NCBI GenBank assembly: GCA_963667715.1 | Contig: OY763926.1 | Span: 2,232,001-2,296,000, forward strand | From: JAFGDI01 sp963667715 | GTDB taxonomy: Bacteria; Planctomycetota; Phycisphaerae; Sedimentisphaerales; SM23-30 | Length of the DNA stretch: 64,000 nt | Direction: 5' to 3' | Shown here: in pieces, positions 27,779 to 36,275 of the stretch | Position numbering within the stretch: position 1 is the first letter of the stretch | How the letters are laid out: the number at the start of each line of letters is the position of its first letter | Notes under the pieces: model-generated | What the model was told of the DNA's origin: nothing | The model's database searches: none | The model's input: the letters and a program-made list of their open reading frames with translations, nothing else | Made by a program: the position numbers and the translations under genes

Positions 27779-27851
27779 TATATATGTTCTTTCGTTGAAT
27801 CAATACGGTTTAACGGTTTATTCTTTCTTCTACTGTATCTGGTCCTGAAGC

Positions 27852-30236
27852 TTAGTTTGCCGCTGGTTCGCCGCTATCCTTTAGAGCTATCTTCAGTTTT
27901 ACACGGAACCAGTAATCATGATCTACAGTTATTGGCTTACCGTTTTCCAGCACTATTTCCTTATTCAGATCTTCTTTATATTCGGTACTGATAACTTCCT
28001 GAGTAAATGGATCTACCAGCTGAGGCAGCTGTTGGTTTGTTCCGCCTCCAGCTCCAGCTCCTATTCCACCTCTGAAATCTCGCATACCAAGTCCTGCATT
28101 AGCTGTTGGTTTATCACTTGGCTTGACAATACCAATTCCGCTTGGCTGATTGGTATTGCGATTGCCCGATATCTGGGCTCCTTCATCAGTATCAAAATAC
28201 ATCTTCAGCTCTTGACTGCCGATGAATGACTCGAACGGTAGGGCCGCCGATTCTGTACTCTGAGCTACCTGATACTCGCTGCTTGGAATAGCAATGTCGC
28301 TCTTATTCTTTTCTTCCAAAATCTTCTTTATCTCTTCATCTGTCTTACCCAGATAATATAGTCTGGTAAAGAATCCCCAGTTACTACGGTCTATGCCGGC
28401 TGTAGGGGGGTTCAGATATTGTAGATTATTCTTATGTGGGGTACTTCCTTCCAGCACCAGTACAAATCCGGCTTTTTTCGTATCAGCTGCCGCCGCTCCT
28501 CCAGCCGCACCTGCACCAACAGCATTGCCCGCGCCGCCACGCGATACTACAGGCATACCCGGTCTTGCAACTGGTACACCTCTCATAGCTCCTACTCCGC
28601 CACGGTCCATCATACCTCGGCCGCGATCTACCGCAACTGCCGCTGCCGGACTGCCCGCTGCACTAGCTGAGCCGCTGCTCAAAATTGTATCAAAATCCTG
28701 GGTCAGATCGTCGGTATAAACAATATGCACGCCTGAGATAAATACCTGCTTACGATCGCCTCGCGGCATCTCCATAACAGCATCTCTGTCGCCGCTATTA
28801 TATGCACTATACAGATTGGCCTGATCTGGGTTATGTACTTCGCTTGGAAGGGAATCGACCAGCGACTTATATAGCTTCTGAACCAGACTTCTGTCCTCGT
28901 AGATCTGCTTATGCTCGTCGATTGTCTTTTTGATCTCTTCTACATTATTAATAGCTTCGCTTTTAACCGCTGCACTCTGGTTCACCTTGGAAACCGACGT
29001 GCTTATCTGGTTGATCACGAACTTCGCTTCATTGATATCGCCCTTGGCCGACATAGCCTTTACCAGCCCGCCAATTGCTGCGATCGCCATACACGCACAG
29101 GCGGCTATAAACCATTTGTGCTTGCGTTTCCACTGTGTCTGACGAATGATCTCTCTTGGCAGCAGATTACCCTTCATCTTACCCAGGTCCAGACCCTGTA
29201 GTGCCAGACCATAGGCTGTTGACATACTTGGTATATGACCGCTGAATTCTGCAACTGAAACTTCGCTGCTGGTTGTTGCCAGGTCAAAGTTATCCATTCG
29301 CTTGATAGGGAGTGACAGACTCTGCTGTAAGAATTTCAGCAGACCCGGTAGCTTGATTGCATTACCCATCGCATAGGCTTCGCCAAACTGTGTATCTCTG
29401 TTTCCACTGCTGTAGAAACCCAGTGAACGCTGTATTTCTGCCGCCAGATCTGAGAACACCGGACGCATCGCCTGGAATATCTGACGGGCATACTTACTTG
29501 TATTTGCAGTTCGCTTTATGCCTTCTGCTTTCTGGAAGCTCAGCTTAAATGACTTCTGTACTGCTGCGGTAAAGTGGTTACCACCGATCTTTATACTACG
29601 CTGCCATACTTTACCTTTATTAGATATGATAAGGTCAGTGTTTTCCGCTCCGATATCGATCAAAATGATAGCGTCTTTACTGTCAGATACTTCAGACTTA
29701 TCAAAAGTCAAAAAGTTGAACAGGGCCATAGGTCCCATCTGAACTGTATCGATCATGATATCTGAGTTTGAATATGGCTGAAGTGCTCGCTTGACGATAT
29801 CGCTCTTGATCGCGAAGATACCTATTTCTATTTCCTGGGCATCATCACTTTCGCTCAATACCTGCCAGTCCCACTCTACATCATTGATATCGAATGGGAT
29901 CTGCTGCTGGGCTTCGTAGCGTACCATATCTGGTATACGCTTCTTCTCTACCGGCGGAAGTTTTGCAAAGCGGGCAAAACTGCTATGGCCTGGTACGCCT
30001 ACTACTACCGCATTTCCGGCTAGGTCATGCTCTTCTGTGAACTTCTCCAGTGCCTTCTCTATCAGCTCCGTTCTCTGGCCCGGCGTAATCTCCGGCGACG
30101 TTAGGATCGATTCATGCTCGATTACCGCATAATCCAGAACCTCTACTTTGTCGTCTTCACCTAGAGTAACTTTAATGGCTTTGAGAGCGCTGTTGCCAAG
30201 GTCTATACCCCACGCCGTTCCGGCTGTTTTTGCCAT
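27852..30236 (-). CDS. PilM-PilN fusion (type IV pilus/secretion assembly)
   Basis: 794 aa. Residues 1-~350 are PilM, an actin-like FtsA-type ATPase: WGIDLGNSALKAIKV (phosphate 1), ILIDIGAENTDLIIS (phosphate 2), YAMGNAIKLPGLLKF (adenosine site), and EAQQQIPFDIND typical of PilM. Residue ~355 onward begins GNLLPREI, the cytoplasmic peptide that opens PilN in other bacteria. A membrane helix (~374-394, FIAACACMAIAAIGGLVKAM), coiled coil and periplasmic domain follow. In the canonical system PilM binds this PilN peptide in trans; here it is in cis. Two RGG-like patches (GRGMMDRGGVGAMRG; GLGMRDFRGGIGAGAGGG) are present. AAGGA lies 8 nt before ATG. No secretin, PilB or PilT is nearby. Confidence 0.85.
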   Translation of the reverse strand: MAKTAGTAWGIDLGNSALKAIKVTLGEDDKVEVLDYAVIEHESILTSPEITPGQRTELIEKALEKFTEEHDLAGNAVVVGVPGHSSFARFAKLPPVEKKRIPDMVRYEAQQQIPFDINDVEWDWQVLSESDDAQEIEIGIFAIKSDIVKRALQPYSNSDIMIDTVQMGPMALFNFLTFDKSEVSDSKDAIILIDIGAENTDLIISNKGKVWQRSIKIGGNHFTAAVQKSFKLSFQKAEGIKRTANTSKYARQIFQAMRPVFSDLAAEIQRSLGFYSSGNRDTQFGEAYAMGNAIKLPGLLKFLQQSLSLPIKRMDNFDLATTSSEVSVAEFSGHIPSMSTAYGLALQGLDLGKMKGNLLPREIIRQTQWKRKHKWFIAACACMAIAAIGGLVKAMSAKGDINEAKFVINQISTSVSKVNQSAAVKSEAINNVEEIKKTIDEHKQIYEDRSLVQKLYKSLVDSLPSEVHNPDQANLYSAYNSGDRDAVMEMPRGDRKQVFISGVHIVYTDDLTQDFDTILSSGSASAAGSPAAAVAVDRGRGMMDRGGVGAMRGVPVARPGMPVVSRGGAGNAVGAGAAGGAAAADTKKAGFVLVLEGSTPHKNNLQYLNPPTAGIDRSNWGFFTRLYYLGKTDEEIKKILEEKNKSDIAIPSSEYQVAQSTESAALPFESFIGSQELKMYFDTDEGAQISGNRNTNQPSGIGIVKPSDKPTANAGLGMRDFRGGIGAGAGGGTNQQLPQLVDPFTQEVISTEYKEDLNKEIVLENGKPITVDHDYWFRVKLKIALKDSGEPAAN

Positions 30237-30861
30237 ATCATTAATCCTTCAATCTTATATATATCAAACTACTAACTTAAATATATCAGCTTCGCCCGAA
30301 GGGCGAAACCTCAGCTTATTTCTTATTTCTTACGTCTTATTTCTCGTCTGTTACCGTCTGATAACTTTCATGTTGGGCCGATTTCACTTCTTATTTTGTG
30401 GTATTTCTGATATTTTCGCCGGAATTGTGAAGTTTTCCGACTTAAACCATTGCCCTGAAAATGGTAACAGCTTTTTATCTGTCTTCAATTTTTAGCACGG
30501 TTATTGTAACCTTATCTGAACATTCTTTCCAGTCTTATTTTTACTAAAATATATGCCCAGTTATAGTTATATTATATCGCTAACAGTATTATTTTCGGGA
30601 CTTTCTGTCTCCTACTTCAGATTATACTAGTTTTTTACACCCGCACCCACCATATATTTACATTTCCACTAGCATTCATCGTAACTGTTGAACAATATAC
30701 ACACCTAATTACTAATTTCTAAATCCTAACTTCTAAATTACAATCCTTTTGACCATTATAAACTTATCGATTATAATAAAATATTCATTATAACCTCGAT
30801 ATCTTTATATCAGGCTATTTTTATGATTGTAGATAACTACATTAAAAAGTAAGGACTTATG
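30237..30861. other. 625 bp divergent gap between the pilus operon and thiC
   Basis: No gene. Holds the hairpin TTCGCCC-GAA-GGGCGAA (about 30290-30310) and an 'ACTAATTTCTAAATCCTAA' tract (~30712-30735). AAGGA (30851-30855) serves thiC. No TPP riboswitch consensus (CTGAGA ... ACCTGA pair) was found before thiC. Both promoters should lie here. Confidence 0.5.
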
Positions 30862-32136
30862 ATGACCCAAATCCAACAGGCTAAAGCCGGGAATATTACC
30901 CCGGAAATGAAAATTGTTGCTGAAAAAGAATATGTTTCAGCTGAATTGATCAGGGATGAGATCGCCGCTGGCAGATTAGTTATCCCTGCAAATAAAGTAC
31001 ATCTTGCTGATAATCTCGACCCAATAGGTATTGGGCGTGCCATTTCAACTAAAATAAATGCTAATATTGGTGCCAGTCCGCTGGACTCCAGTAATGAGGG
31101 CGAGCTCGAAAAAATGAAGATCGCTCTGGAGTATGGCGCGGACGCTATTATGGACCTCTCAACTGGCGGTAATGTCGACAATTGCAGATGCAATCTCATC
31201 GATCATTGTCCGGCTCCCGTTGGTACTGTCCCTCTTTATGAAATGATTATAAATGGTAAGCCCATCGAAGAGCTCACTTATTCCGATATTCTAACAGTTA
31301 TCGAGAAGCAGGCCAGGCAGGGCGTTGACTTCTTCACGATACACGCCGGCTTACTGCAGGAACATGTCCCGCTTGCCAAGAAACGTCTCGCTGGTATCGT
31401 CAGCAGGGGAGGCGCTCTTATCGCCAAGTGGATGAATTATCATAATAAGCAGAATCCATTTTATCATATCTTTGATGATATTTGCGATATTATGCGTGAA
31501 TATGATGTCTGCTTCTCGCTTGGTGACGGCCTGCGCCCCGGTGCTCTTGCCGATGCCTCAGATGAAGCTCAGTTTGGAGAGCTCAAAGCTCTCGGCGAAC
31601 TCACCGAAAGAGCATGGGAAAAAGGCTGTCAGGTTATGGTAGAGGGCCCAGGTCATGTACCATATAACCAGATCGAACATAACATGAAACTTCAGCAGGA
31701 ACTATGTAAGGGTGCTCCTTTCTATGTACTCGGCCCGCTGGTCACAGATATCGCACCTGGCTACGATCATATCACCAGTGCTATCGGTGCTACCGCCGCT
31801 GCCGTTCATGGCGCTTGCTTCCTTTGTTATGTTACCCCTCGCGAACATCTCGGACTGCCTGATATTAACGATGTTAAGCAGGGCGTGATCGCTTATAAGA
31901 TCGCCGCTCATGCCGCCGACGTTGCTCTCGGCCTGCCTCATGCCCGCGAATGGGACGACAAACTCAGTACCGCTCGTGCCAACCTCGATTGGAAAACACA
32001 TCTCGACCTGGCCATCGATACTGAAACCGCAACCAAAATGCATCAGGAAAAGAGACTCGACCAAACTGACCACTGCACAATGTGCGGAAAAGAATGGTGC
32101 TCAGTCCGAATCTCAAGAGACCTGAAAAACGCATAA
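30862..32136 (+). CDS. thiC: phosphomethylpyrimidine synthase ThiC
   Basis: 424 aa. ThiC is a non-canonical radical SAM enzyme that rearranges AIR into HMP-P for thiamine synthesis. NANIGASPLDSS, GADAIMDLSTGG, APVGTVPLYE, TIHAG, SRGGALIAKWM and EGPGHVPYNQIEHNM are family signatures. The C-terminal cluster motif is CTMCGKEWC (CX2CX4C). Tandem ATGs at 30859 and 30862; the second has AAGGA at a 6 nt spacing and is preferred. No other thi genes are nearby and no TPP riboswitch is evident, so regulation is unclear. A strong terminator follows. Confidence 0.95.
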   Translation: MTQIQQAKAGNITPEMKIVAEKEYVSAELIRDEIAAGRLVIPANKVHLADNLDPIGIGRAISTKINANIGASPLDSSNEGELEKMKIALEYGADAIMDLSTGGNVDNCRCNLIDHCPAPVGTVPLYEMIINGKPIEELTYSDILTVIEKQARQGVDFFTIHAGLLQEHVPLAKKRLAGIVSRGGALIAKWMNYHNKQNPFYHIFDDICDIMREYDVCFSLGDGLRPGALADASDEAQFGELKALGELTERAWEKGCQVMVEGPGHVPYNQIEHNMKLQQELCKGAPFYVLGPLVTDIAPGYDHITSAIGATAAAVHGACFLCYVTPREHLGLPDINDVKQGVIAYKIAAHAADVALGLPHAREWDDKLSTARANLDWKTHLDLAIDTETATKMHQEKRLDQTDHCTMCGKEWCSVRISRDLKNA

Positions 32137-32147
32137 CCAAACCACCC

Positions 32148-32182
32148 AGAGACAAGGCCCCCAAAGCCTTGTCTCTTCTTTT
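32148..32182 (+). terminator. intrinsic terminator of thiC
   Basis: AGAGACAAGGC and GCCTTGTCTCT form a perfect 11 bp stem with a C/A loop, followed by TCTTTT. It starts 12 nt after the stop codon. Confidence 0.9.
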
Positions 32183-32188
32183 AAGTAG

Positions 32189-32208
32189 CACAAGCGTCCC
32201 CGCTTGTG
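32189..32208. repeat. dispersed palindrome, CACAAG family, copy 3
   Basis: CACAAGCG-TCCC-CGCTTGTG with GTAG before and ATCC after, directly after the thiC terminator. Same orientation as the copies at 13704 and 23487. Confidence 0.8.
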
Positions 32209-32542
32209 ATCCATAATCTAACATCGCCAACCAGCCCAATCCTACGTAGAGATGCAAAATATTGCGTCTCCAACATCCGCGCAAGAGTTTCCCGATACAC
32301 GTCGGGATTCTTAAGTCTTCTTCCTTACTCTCCAACCATATCATATCACCCCATAAGCCTGCCGTCCCCGTAGAGACGCAAGATTTTGCGTCTCCAAATA
32401 TCCCAACAAATAATCACAATCAACCCACATACACATCGTAACCATCCATCTTCTCTGGCCTCTTCCGCCTGCACCATCCACCCAATCCTTAAATCCTATC
32501 AAAAAATCAACTAGTCACCTTCCACACAGTTCACTGCGAATA
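32209..32542 (-). repeat. repeat-filled gap after thiC
   Basis: No gene. It contains, in reverse orientation, the 'GAGACGCAATATTTTGCGTCTC' element (32250-32273 and 32370-32393, partial), and CCCGATACACGTCGGGATTC (32291-32310) with the flanking AAGTCTTCTTCCTTACT. Matches 40120-40210 and 45220-45640 in opposite orientation. Confidence 0.65.
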
Positions 32543-33946
32543 TCACCGCTTATACATCGCCGCCATCTTGCCCTGCATATTAATCACTACCCCCAACGCT
32601 ACTGCATTTAACAATGCATGCACAGCAGTAAAAGTATAAAAATTCGTACTTCCAGCTTTATATTGTCTGCCCATAAAATAATCTCCCATCTGAAATATCG
32701 ACATCGTACCGTTATCATCGTAGCTGCTGCCTTGCATCGTCATAAGCGGCAATAGCAGATAAGCTATATACACAACTGCCATCAGCCACGGCAGCTTACT
32801 ATACTTCTCACTGGTAATAATACATATCTCAGCTATCAGCAGCGGCAGCAGCAAAGTCAAAAACATAACACTAACCATCTCGAATATCATATTATTACTC
32901 GGCCGGTTAGTCCAGACAGCCATTGCAATAGCAGCCCCAGCACCAATAGCAAAAATAAATACTGCTGTCATAACATTTGAATTGTAGAAAAATACTAAGC
33001 CTGGCTTATTCTTCTTATCAATTTTCAGGTCAGCAAACATCTGCCAGTAATGACCATAATTCTTAAATCCAAGTGCCAGGAAATATACCGCAATACCGCC
33101 GGAAAATATAAGCATCTCCATAAGCGTTATCTCCCTGAATGCATTTCTGGCAGACTCTGACACATACCCACCCAGAATAAGCAGCACAACTCCCGCAGCC
33201 CATAATATTGCAGCCTTCCTGCTCAAAGCAGGGGCGTTCTCATAGTTTATCATCCGCAAACTGCAATGAAAATTAATACATCCCAGATACGCCAAAAATA
33301 TCGAGACAACCACTAACGGCGATACACTCTTAATAAACCAATAGCTCCAGGTCGTCTTTTCATTTACTCCCATAGTAAGCGATATACCAACCATACCAAT
33401 TATTCCAAACAATACACCGATCCCTGAGCTGCTCTTACCACCTTTAAATAAATATTTCAGCGACATAGCAAGTGCAAGGTTATTAAGAAAAAACGCACCA
33501 GTAACCAATACCAGTAAATTAAACCAGAACATACTCACTTTACCCGCCGGCACAGCCATCATAAACGCGATCAGTATATTAATGCCAGCAACAAGCAGTA
33601 CAAGCTGATTACGGCCAACTACTATCCCGACCGCCTTCTGCCTTGGCGATAGCGGCAGCATCCGAAAGAAGTCTATATTCTTATTCTCTATCTCCTGTCC
33701 CAGTGCTGTACTGGTCATGTGCGGCCCGGCGATCCACAACAAAGCAAACTCAATGAACATAAAAAAATGATAGCTCGCTTGATTGCTTCTGTCATGATTA
33801 CCTATCGTTATCATATAGAACAGCATCAAAACAAAGTAACAGCCAAACACGACAAACAATTTATCCTGTCGAAACAGACTGCATCCATAACGATAGATCA
33901 ACGGATTATTACCGATCAACTCTGCATACAATGACTTATTATTCAT
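32543..33946 (-). CDS. ABC-2-type transporter permease
   Basis: 467 aa from ATG 33946 (a TTG at 33958 is the alternative). Around a dozen hydrophobic segments are visible, for example LFVVFGCYFVLMLFYMITI, LVLLVAGINILIAFMMAV, VVVSIFLAYLGCINF and AVFIFAIGAGAAIAMAVW. The N-terminal EIENKNIDFFRMLPLSPRQKAVG loop is typical of ABC-2 exporters. It would form the membrane part of an exporter with the ATPase gene 100 bp upstream. Substrate unknown. The intergenic segment between the two carries a repeat hairpin (33990-34047), which could dampen downstream expression. Confidence 0.82.
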   Translation of the reverse strand: MNNKSLYAELIGNNPLIYRYGCSLFRQDKLFVVFGCYFVLMLFYMITIGNHDRSNQASYHFFMFIEFALLWIAGPHMTSTALGQEIENKNIDFFRMLPLSPRQKAVGIVVGRNQLVLLVAGINILIAFMMAVPAGKVSMFWFNLLVLVTGAFFLNNLALAMSLKYLFKGGKSSSGIGVLFGIIGMVGISLTMGVNEKTTWSYWFIKSVSPLVVVSIFLAYLGCINFHCSLRMINYENAPALSRKAAILWAAGVVLLILGGYVSESARNAFREITLMEMLIFSGGIAVYFLALGFKNYGHYWQMFADLKIDKKNKPGLVFFYNSNVMTAVFIFAIGAGAAIAMAVWTNRPSNNMIFEMVSVMFLTLLLPLLIAEICIITSEKYSKLPWLMAVVYIAYLLLPLMTMQGSSYDDNGTMSIFQMGDYFMGRQYKAGSTNFYTFTAVHALLNAVALGVVINMQGKMAAMYKR

Positions 33947-33984
33947 ACCGCAATCCAAACCTTATATATAGTATTCTTTAATCT

Positions 33985-34047
33985 GTGATAGTTAATTAAT
34001 CAGCAGTTCGCAGCAGCGAACACCTATTATCAAAACAGTGGATAAAT
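33985..34047 (-). repeat. dispersed CACAGATTT/GTTCGC hairpin element, reverse copy
   Basis: Contains GTTCGC-AGCA-GCGAAC and AGTGGATAAATC; the reverse complement aligns with forward copies at 39779, 44992, 45372 and 57272. It sits between the ABC ATPase and permease genes of one operon. Confidence 0.65.
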
Positions 34048-34989
34048 CTATAGACCACATTCACCAGCTGATACCTTCATAAATATATCTTCCAGATCTA
34101 TTTCCTCTTTAGCTATCCCACACACTCTAAACGAATTACTCACTAACAGCGAATTAACCTCAGCGATTTCATCATCACCTCCGCTTATCGCAAACTGCAC
34201 TTTATCTAAACCGATTGTGTTGGCTGATATATTAAGATCAGTATTATTTATTAGCGTAGCCGCTTCTTGTGACTTGCTATCTAACAGAGAGATAATGATA
34301 TTACTATTAGCTGATATCCTCGACCGAATTTCAGATACAGTACCAGACTGAACTATACGGCCTTTATCCATTATCACAACTTCAGTACAAAAGTCTGCGA
34401 GCTCTGTAAGTATATGCGATGAAATGATTACCGTCTTGCCACGACCGGCTATCTCCTTTATTAAATTCTTAAGCTGTATCCTCGCCGCCGGATCAAGGCC
34501 AGACGCCGGCTCATCCAGCAGGTATATCTCAGGATCACGAATTAGCAAAACCGCCATACCAAGCCGTTGAACCATGCCTCGAGATAGGTTCTTACACCTG
34601 GAGGTACTCTTATCAAGTAACCCGACTTTCAATAAAGATTCTTTTACTTTTTGGTCAATATCACAAGCTGGTACTTCATAGCTGCGAGCGAAAAAGCTCA
34701 GACATTCAACCAGGGTAAGATCCTTATAAAGATTAAAGAAGTCCGGCAAAAAAGCAGTCACTCGTCGGATCTGATGATAGTCGCTGCGGCTATCATTGCC
34801 AAGCACTTCGATCTTACCGCTAGTAGGTAGCATAAGTGTTGCCAGCATACGGAGTAATGTCGTTTTACCCGCTCCGTTTGGCCCGATCAGTCCGATCACA
34901 CTTCCAGCTTGAATCTGGATGTCAATATCATTTACTGCTGCAAGGGTGCCATATTCCTTACGCAGTTTCTCCGTCTTGATTACTACCAT
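34048..34989 (-). CDS. ABC transporter ATP-binding protein
   Basis: 313 aa. Walker A GPNGAGKT (residues ~36-43), a Q-loop region in which the expected Gln is replaced (AFLPDFFNLYKDLTL), signature LSRGMVQR instead of LSGGQ, Walker B IYLLDEPASGLDP, and H-loop SSHIL. Closest in pattern to ABC-2 exporter ATPases of the CcmA/NatA type. The LSRGM signature and the extra ~80 residue C-terminal domain are common in this group. It drives the permease encoded next on the same strand; what is exported is unknown. Confidence 0.9.
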   Translation of the reverse strand: MVVIKTEKLRKEYGTLAAVNDIDIQIQAGSVIGLIGPNGAGKTTLLRMLATLMLPTSGKIEVLGNDSRSDYHQIRRVTAFLPDFFNLYKDLTLVECLSFFARSYEVPACDIDQKVKESLLKVGLLDKSTSRCKNLSRGMVQRLGMAVLLIRDPEIYLLDEPASGLDPAARIQLKNLIKEIAGRGKTVIISSHILTELADFCTEVVIMDKGRIVQSGTVSEIRSRISANSNIIISLLDSKSQEAATLINNTDLNISANTIGLDKVQFAISGGDDEIAEVNSLLVSNSFRVCGIAKEEIDLEDIFMKVSAGECGL

Positions 34990-35192
34990 AACAGCTCATC
35001 CTTTATTTCATGAACATTATCCAGCAGGGGGTAACGTAATTTAAAATAGTAATAATATATTAACTAAAGATATAAAATTGAAAGATGATAAAAATGAGAA
35101 CAAGAAACACTCAAACCCGACTAAAGGTATACGCAGAAAGCGTAGGGGGCAATGCAATAAATTATTAGTATTAACATTGCAAACATAAATAA

Positions 35193-35218
35193 GTGTAGAC
35201 AAACCATTTTGCCTACAC
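35193..35218 (-). terminator. stem-loop after the small exported protein
   Basis: On the minus strand GTGTAG-G-CAAA / TTTG-T-CTACAC form a nearly perfect stem, 20 nt after the stop codon, followed by TTATTTATG. The T-run is weak. Confidence 0.6.
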
Positions 35219-35237
35219 GATTTATGATCATTCTGAA

Positions 35238-35456
35238 TTAGTCCAGATGAGTTCTTTTGCTGTTTTTGACACCAACTACAACAGCTCCGGCACTAAGAGT
35301 TATACCCATGAACCATGGTGCTGCTGTTGATGGTCTGTTCTCTTCAGGGATAGAACTTACACCTGTTTTCTTTGGTGCTGCATAACAGCTATCAGCCATA
35401 AATACACCAGTGAACATAAACGCTGCCAACATCATTACTGCAAATCTTTTATTCAT
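35238..35456 (-). CDS. small exported or membrane protein
   Basis: 72 aa from ATG 35456 (MNKRFAVMM); ATGs at 35465 and 35462 are alternatives and no strong ribosome-binding site decides. Signal peptide-like start (FAVMMLAAFMFTGVFMADSCYAA), then a Pro/Lys-rich linker and a second hydrophobic segment (WFMGITLSAGAVVVGV) ending in basic residues (KNSKRTHLD). The arrangement resembles small planctomycete proteins with a C-terminal membrane anchor. Function unknown. Confidence 0.65.
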   Translation of the reverse strand: MNKRFAVMMLAAFMFTGVFMADSCYAAPKKTGVSSIPEENRPSTAAPWFMGITLSAGAVVVGVKNSKRTHLD

Positions 35457-35687
35457 AATCATCATAACCGTTTAACTTATAACTAGTTAACTTAATAAAT
35501 ATACTTATTTCTTTTTACAATTATCGCCTCTGGTTAAAGATATTCTTAACCAATCTTGTATGAATTATAGCTAATATGTCTATTATTATAAAGTATTTTT
35601 TACGCATAACTTCCTTTATTTATAATACCTATGTATAATATCGATAATAACTCTATATAATATTGAATATTCACAGGAGCTGGGTGT
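35457..35687. other. very AT-rich divergent gap at the strand-asymmetry switch
   Basis: About 230 bp, very low in G+C. Holds the inverted repeat TGGTTAA-(AGATATTC overlap)-TTAACCA (~35531-35553) and ATATTCACA (~35666), one base from a DnaA-box-like sequence. No gene. It is one of the candidate sites for the replication-strand switch described in the findings. Confidence 0.35.
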
Positions 35688-35864
35688 TTGGATGATGGTG
35701 AAATAATTAAATATCTCGTTAAACTATTAGAGGATAATCGTTTATATAATGGACCTCATTATAATATGCTAAATGAGCTATGCGAAAGATTCGATATTGA
35801 GCCCTCGCGACTGCTGGAGCTGTATCGGCAGGCACAGCAGATATGGAAAGAAAAGCATCAGTAA
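35688..35864 (+). CDS. 58 aa small soluble protein, TTG start
   Basis: TTG 35688 follows AGGAG (35675-35679) by 8 nt, an excellent ribosome-binding site; GTG 35686 is out of frame and stops after three codons. The product (residues beginning MDDGEIIKYLVKLLEDNR and ending QAQQIWKEKHQ) is acidic and looks all-helical, with no Cys and no membrane segment. It ends 27 nt before the next gene, which also has a good Shine-Dalgarno site, so the two are probably co-transcribed. I do not recognise a family; size and helical character would fit a small regulator or antitoxin-like protein, but that is a guess. Confidence 0.6.
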   Translation: MDDGEIIKYLVKLLEDNRLYNGPHYNMLNELCERFDIEPSRLLELYRQAQQIWKEKHQ

Positions 35865-35891
35865 CTAATTATCAATACAGGAGATGCAAGC

Positions 35892-36197
35892 ATGAAGTAT
35901 TGTTGTGAACCATTTTTTAATGCTTTGGATAATGCTGGTAATAAAGGATTTAGCATTATTCTAACTGATTGTGTCGGGATGCTTAGATATGCGATCCAGA
36001 CCAGGTTGTGTGATTATTCGCAGCAGGATGAAATGTCACAAATACTTGTAGATAAAGAGATTAGTTTACCGCTGGTAATTCTGAAGCGTATTACATTCTG
36101 TCCATTTTGCGGTAAAAAGTTGGAAAGACTTATTATGCCAAACTCACCGGAAGCTCGTCAATTAACAGAAGCCCATGCTAAATATACAGTTAAGTAA
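35892..36197 (+). CDS. small CC-PF / CPFCG zinc-ribbon-like protein
   Basis: 101 aa, with AGGAGA 7-8 nt before ATG. It starts MKYCCEPFFNAL and has a single C-terminal ribbon half FCPFCGKKLERL. The protein at 40448-40792 shares the same frame: [YW]CC.PF.N....G.KG.S near the start and [TK]FCPFCG..L..L near the end, with ~50 variable residues between. The two CC/CPFC pairs could bind one zinc ion. The relative at 40448 is the immunity-like partner of a toxin cassette, so this copy might be a stray immunity gene; that is inference from similarity. Confidence 0.7.
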   Translation: MKYCCEPFFNALDNAGNKGFSIILTDCVGMLRYAIQTRLCDYSQQDEMSQILVDKEISLPLVILKRITFCPFCGKKLERLIMPNSPEARQLTEAHAKYTVK

Positions 36198-36275
36198 TGT
36201 ATCTTTCTGACCGGATAAGAAATATATTACAAAAATGCTTCATTAGTAAACACTTATAGTATAAAATAGCTTTCC

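Noticed and set aside
30640..30861. Possible TPP riboswitch before thiC
   Set aside because: The conserved CTGAGA and ACCTGA-type elements are not present on the plus strand; only an AT-rich leader with a ribosome-binding site is seen.
31964..32344. 126-codon minus-strand frame overlapping the thiC 3' end, and similar frames at 45206-45421, containing EEDLRIPTCIGKLLRG
   Set aside because: The shared peptide is just the translation of the dispersed GAATCCCGACGTGTATCGGG repeat, and one frame lies antisense to thiC. Not a gene family.
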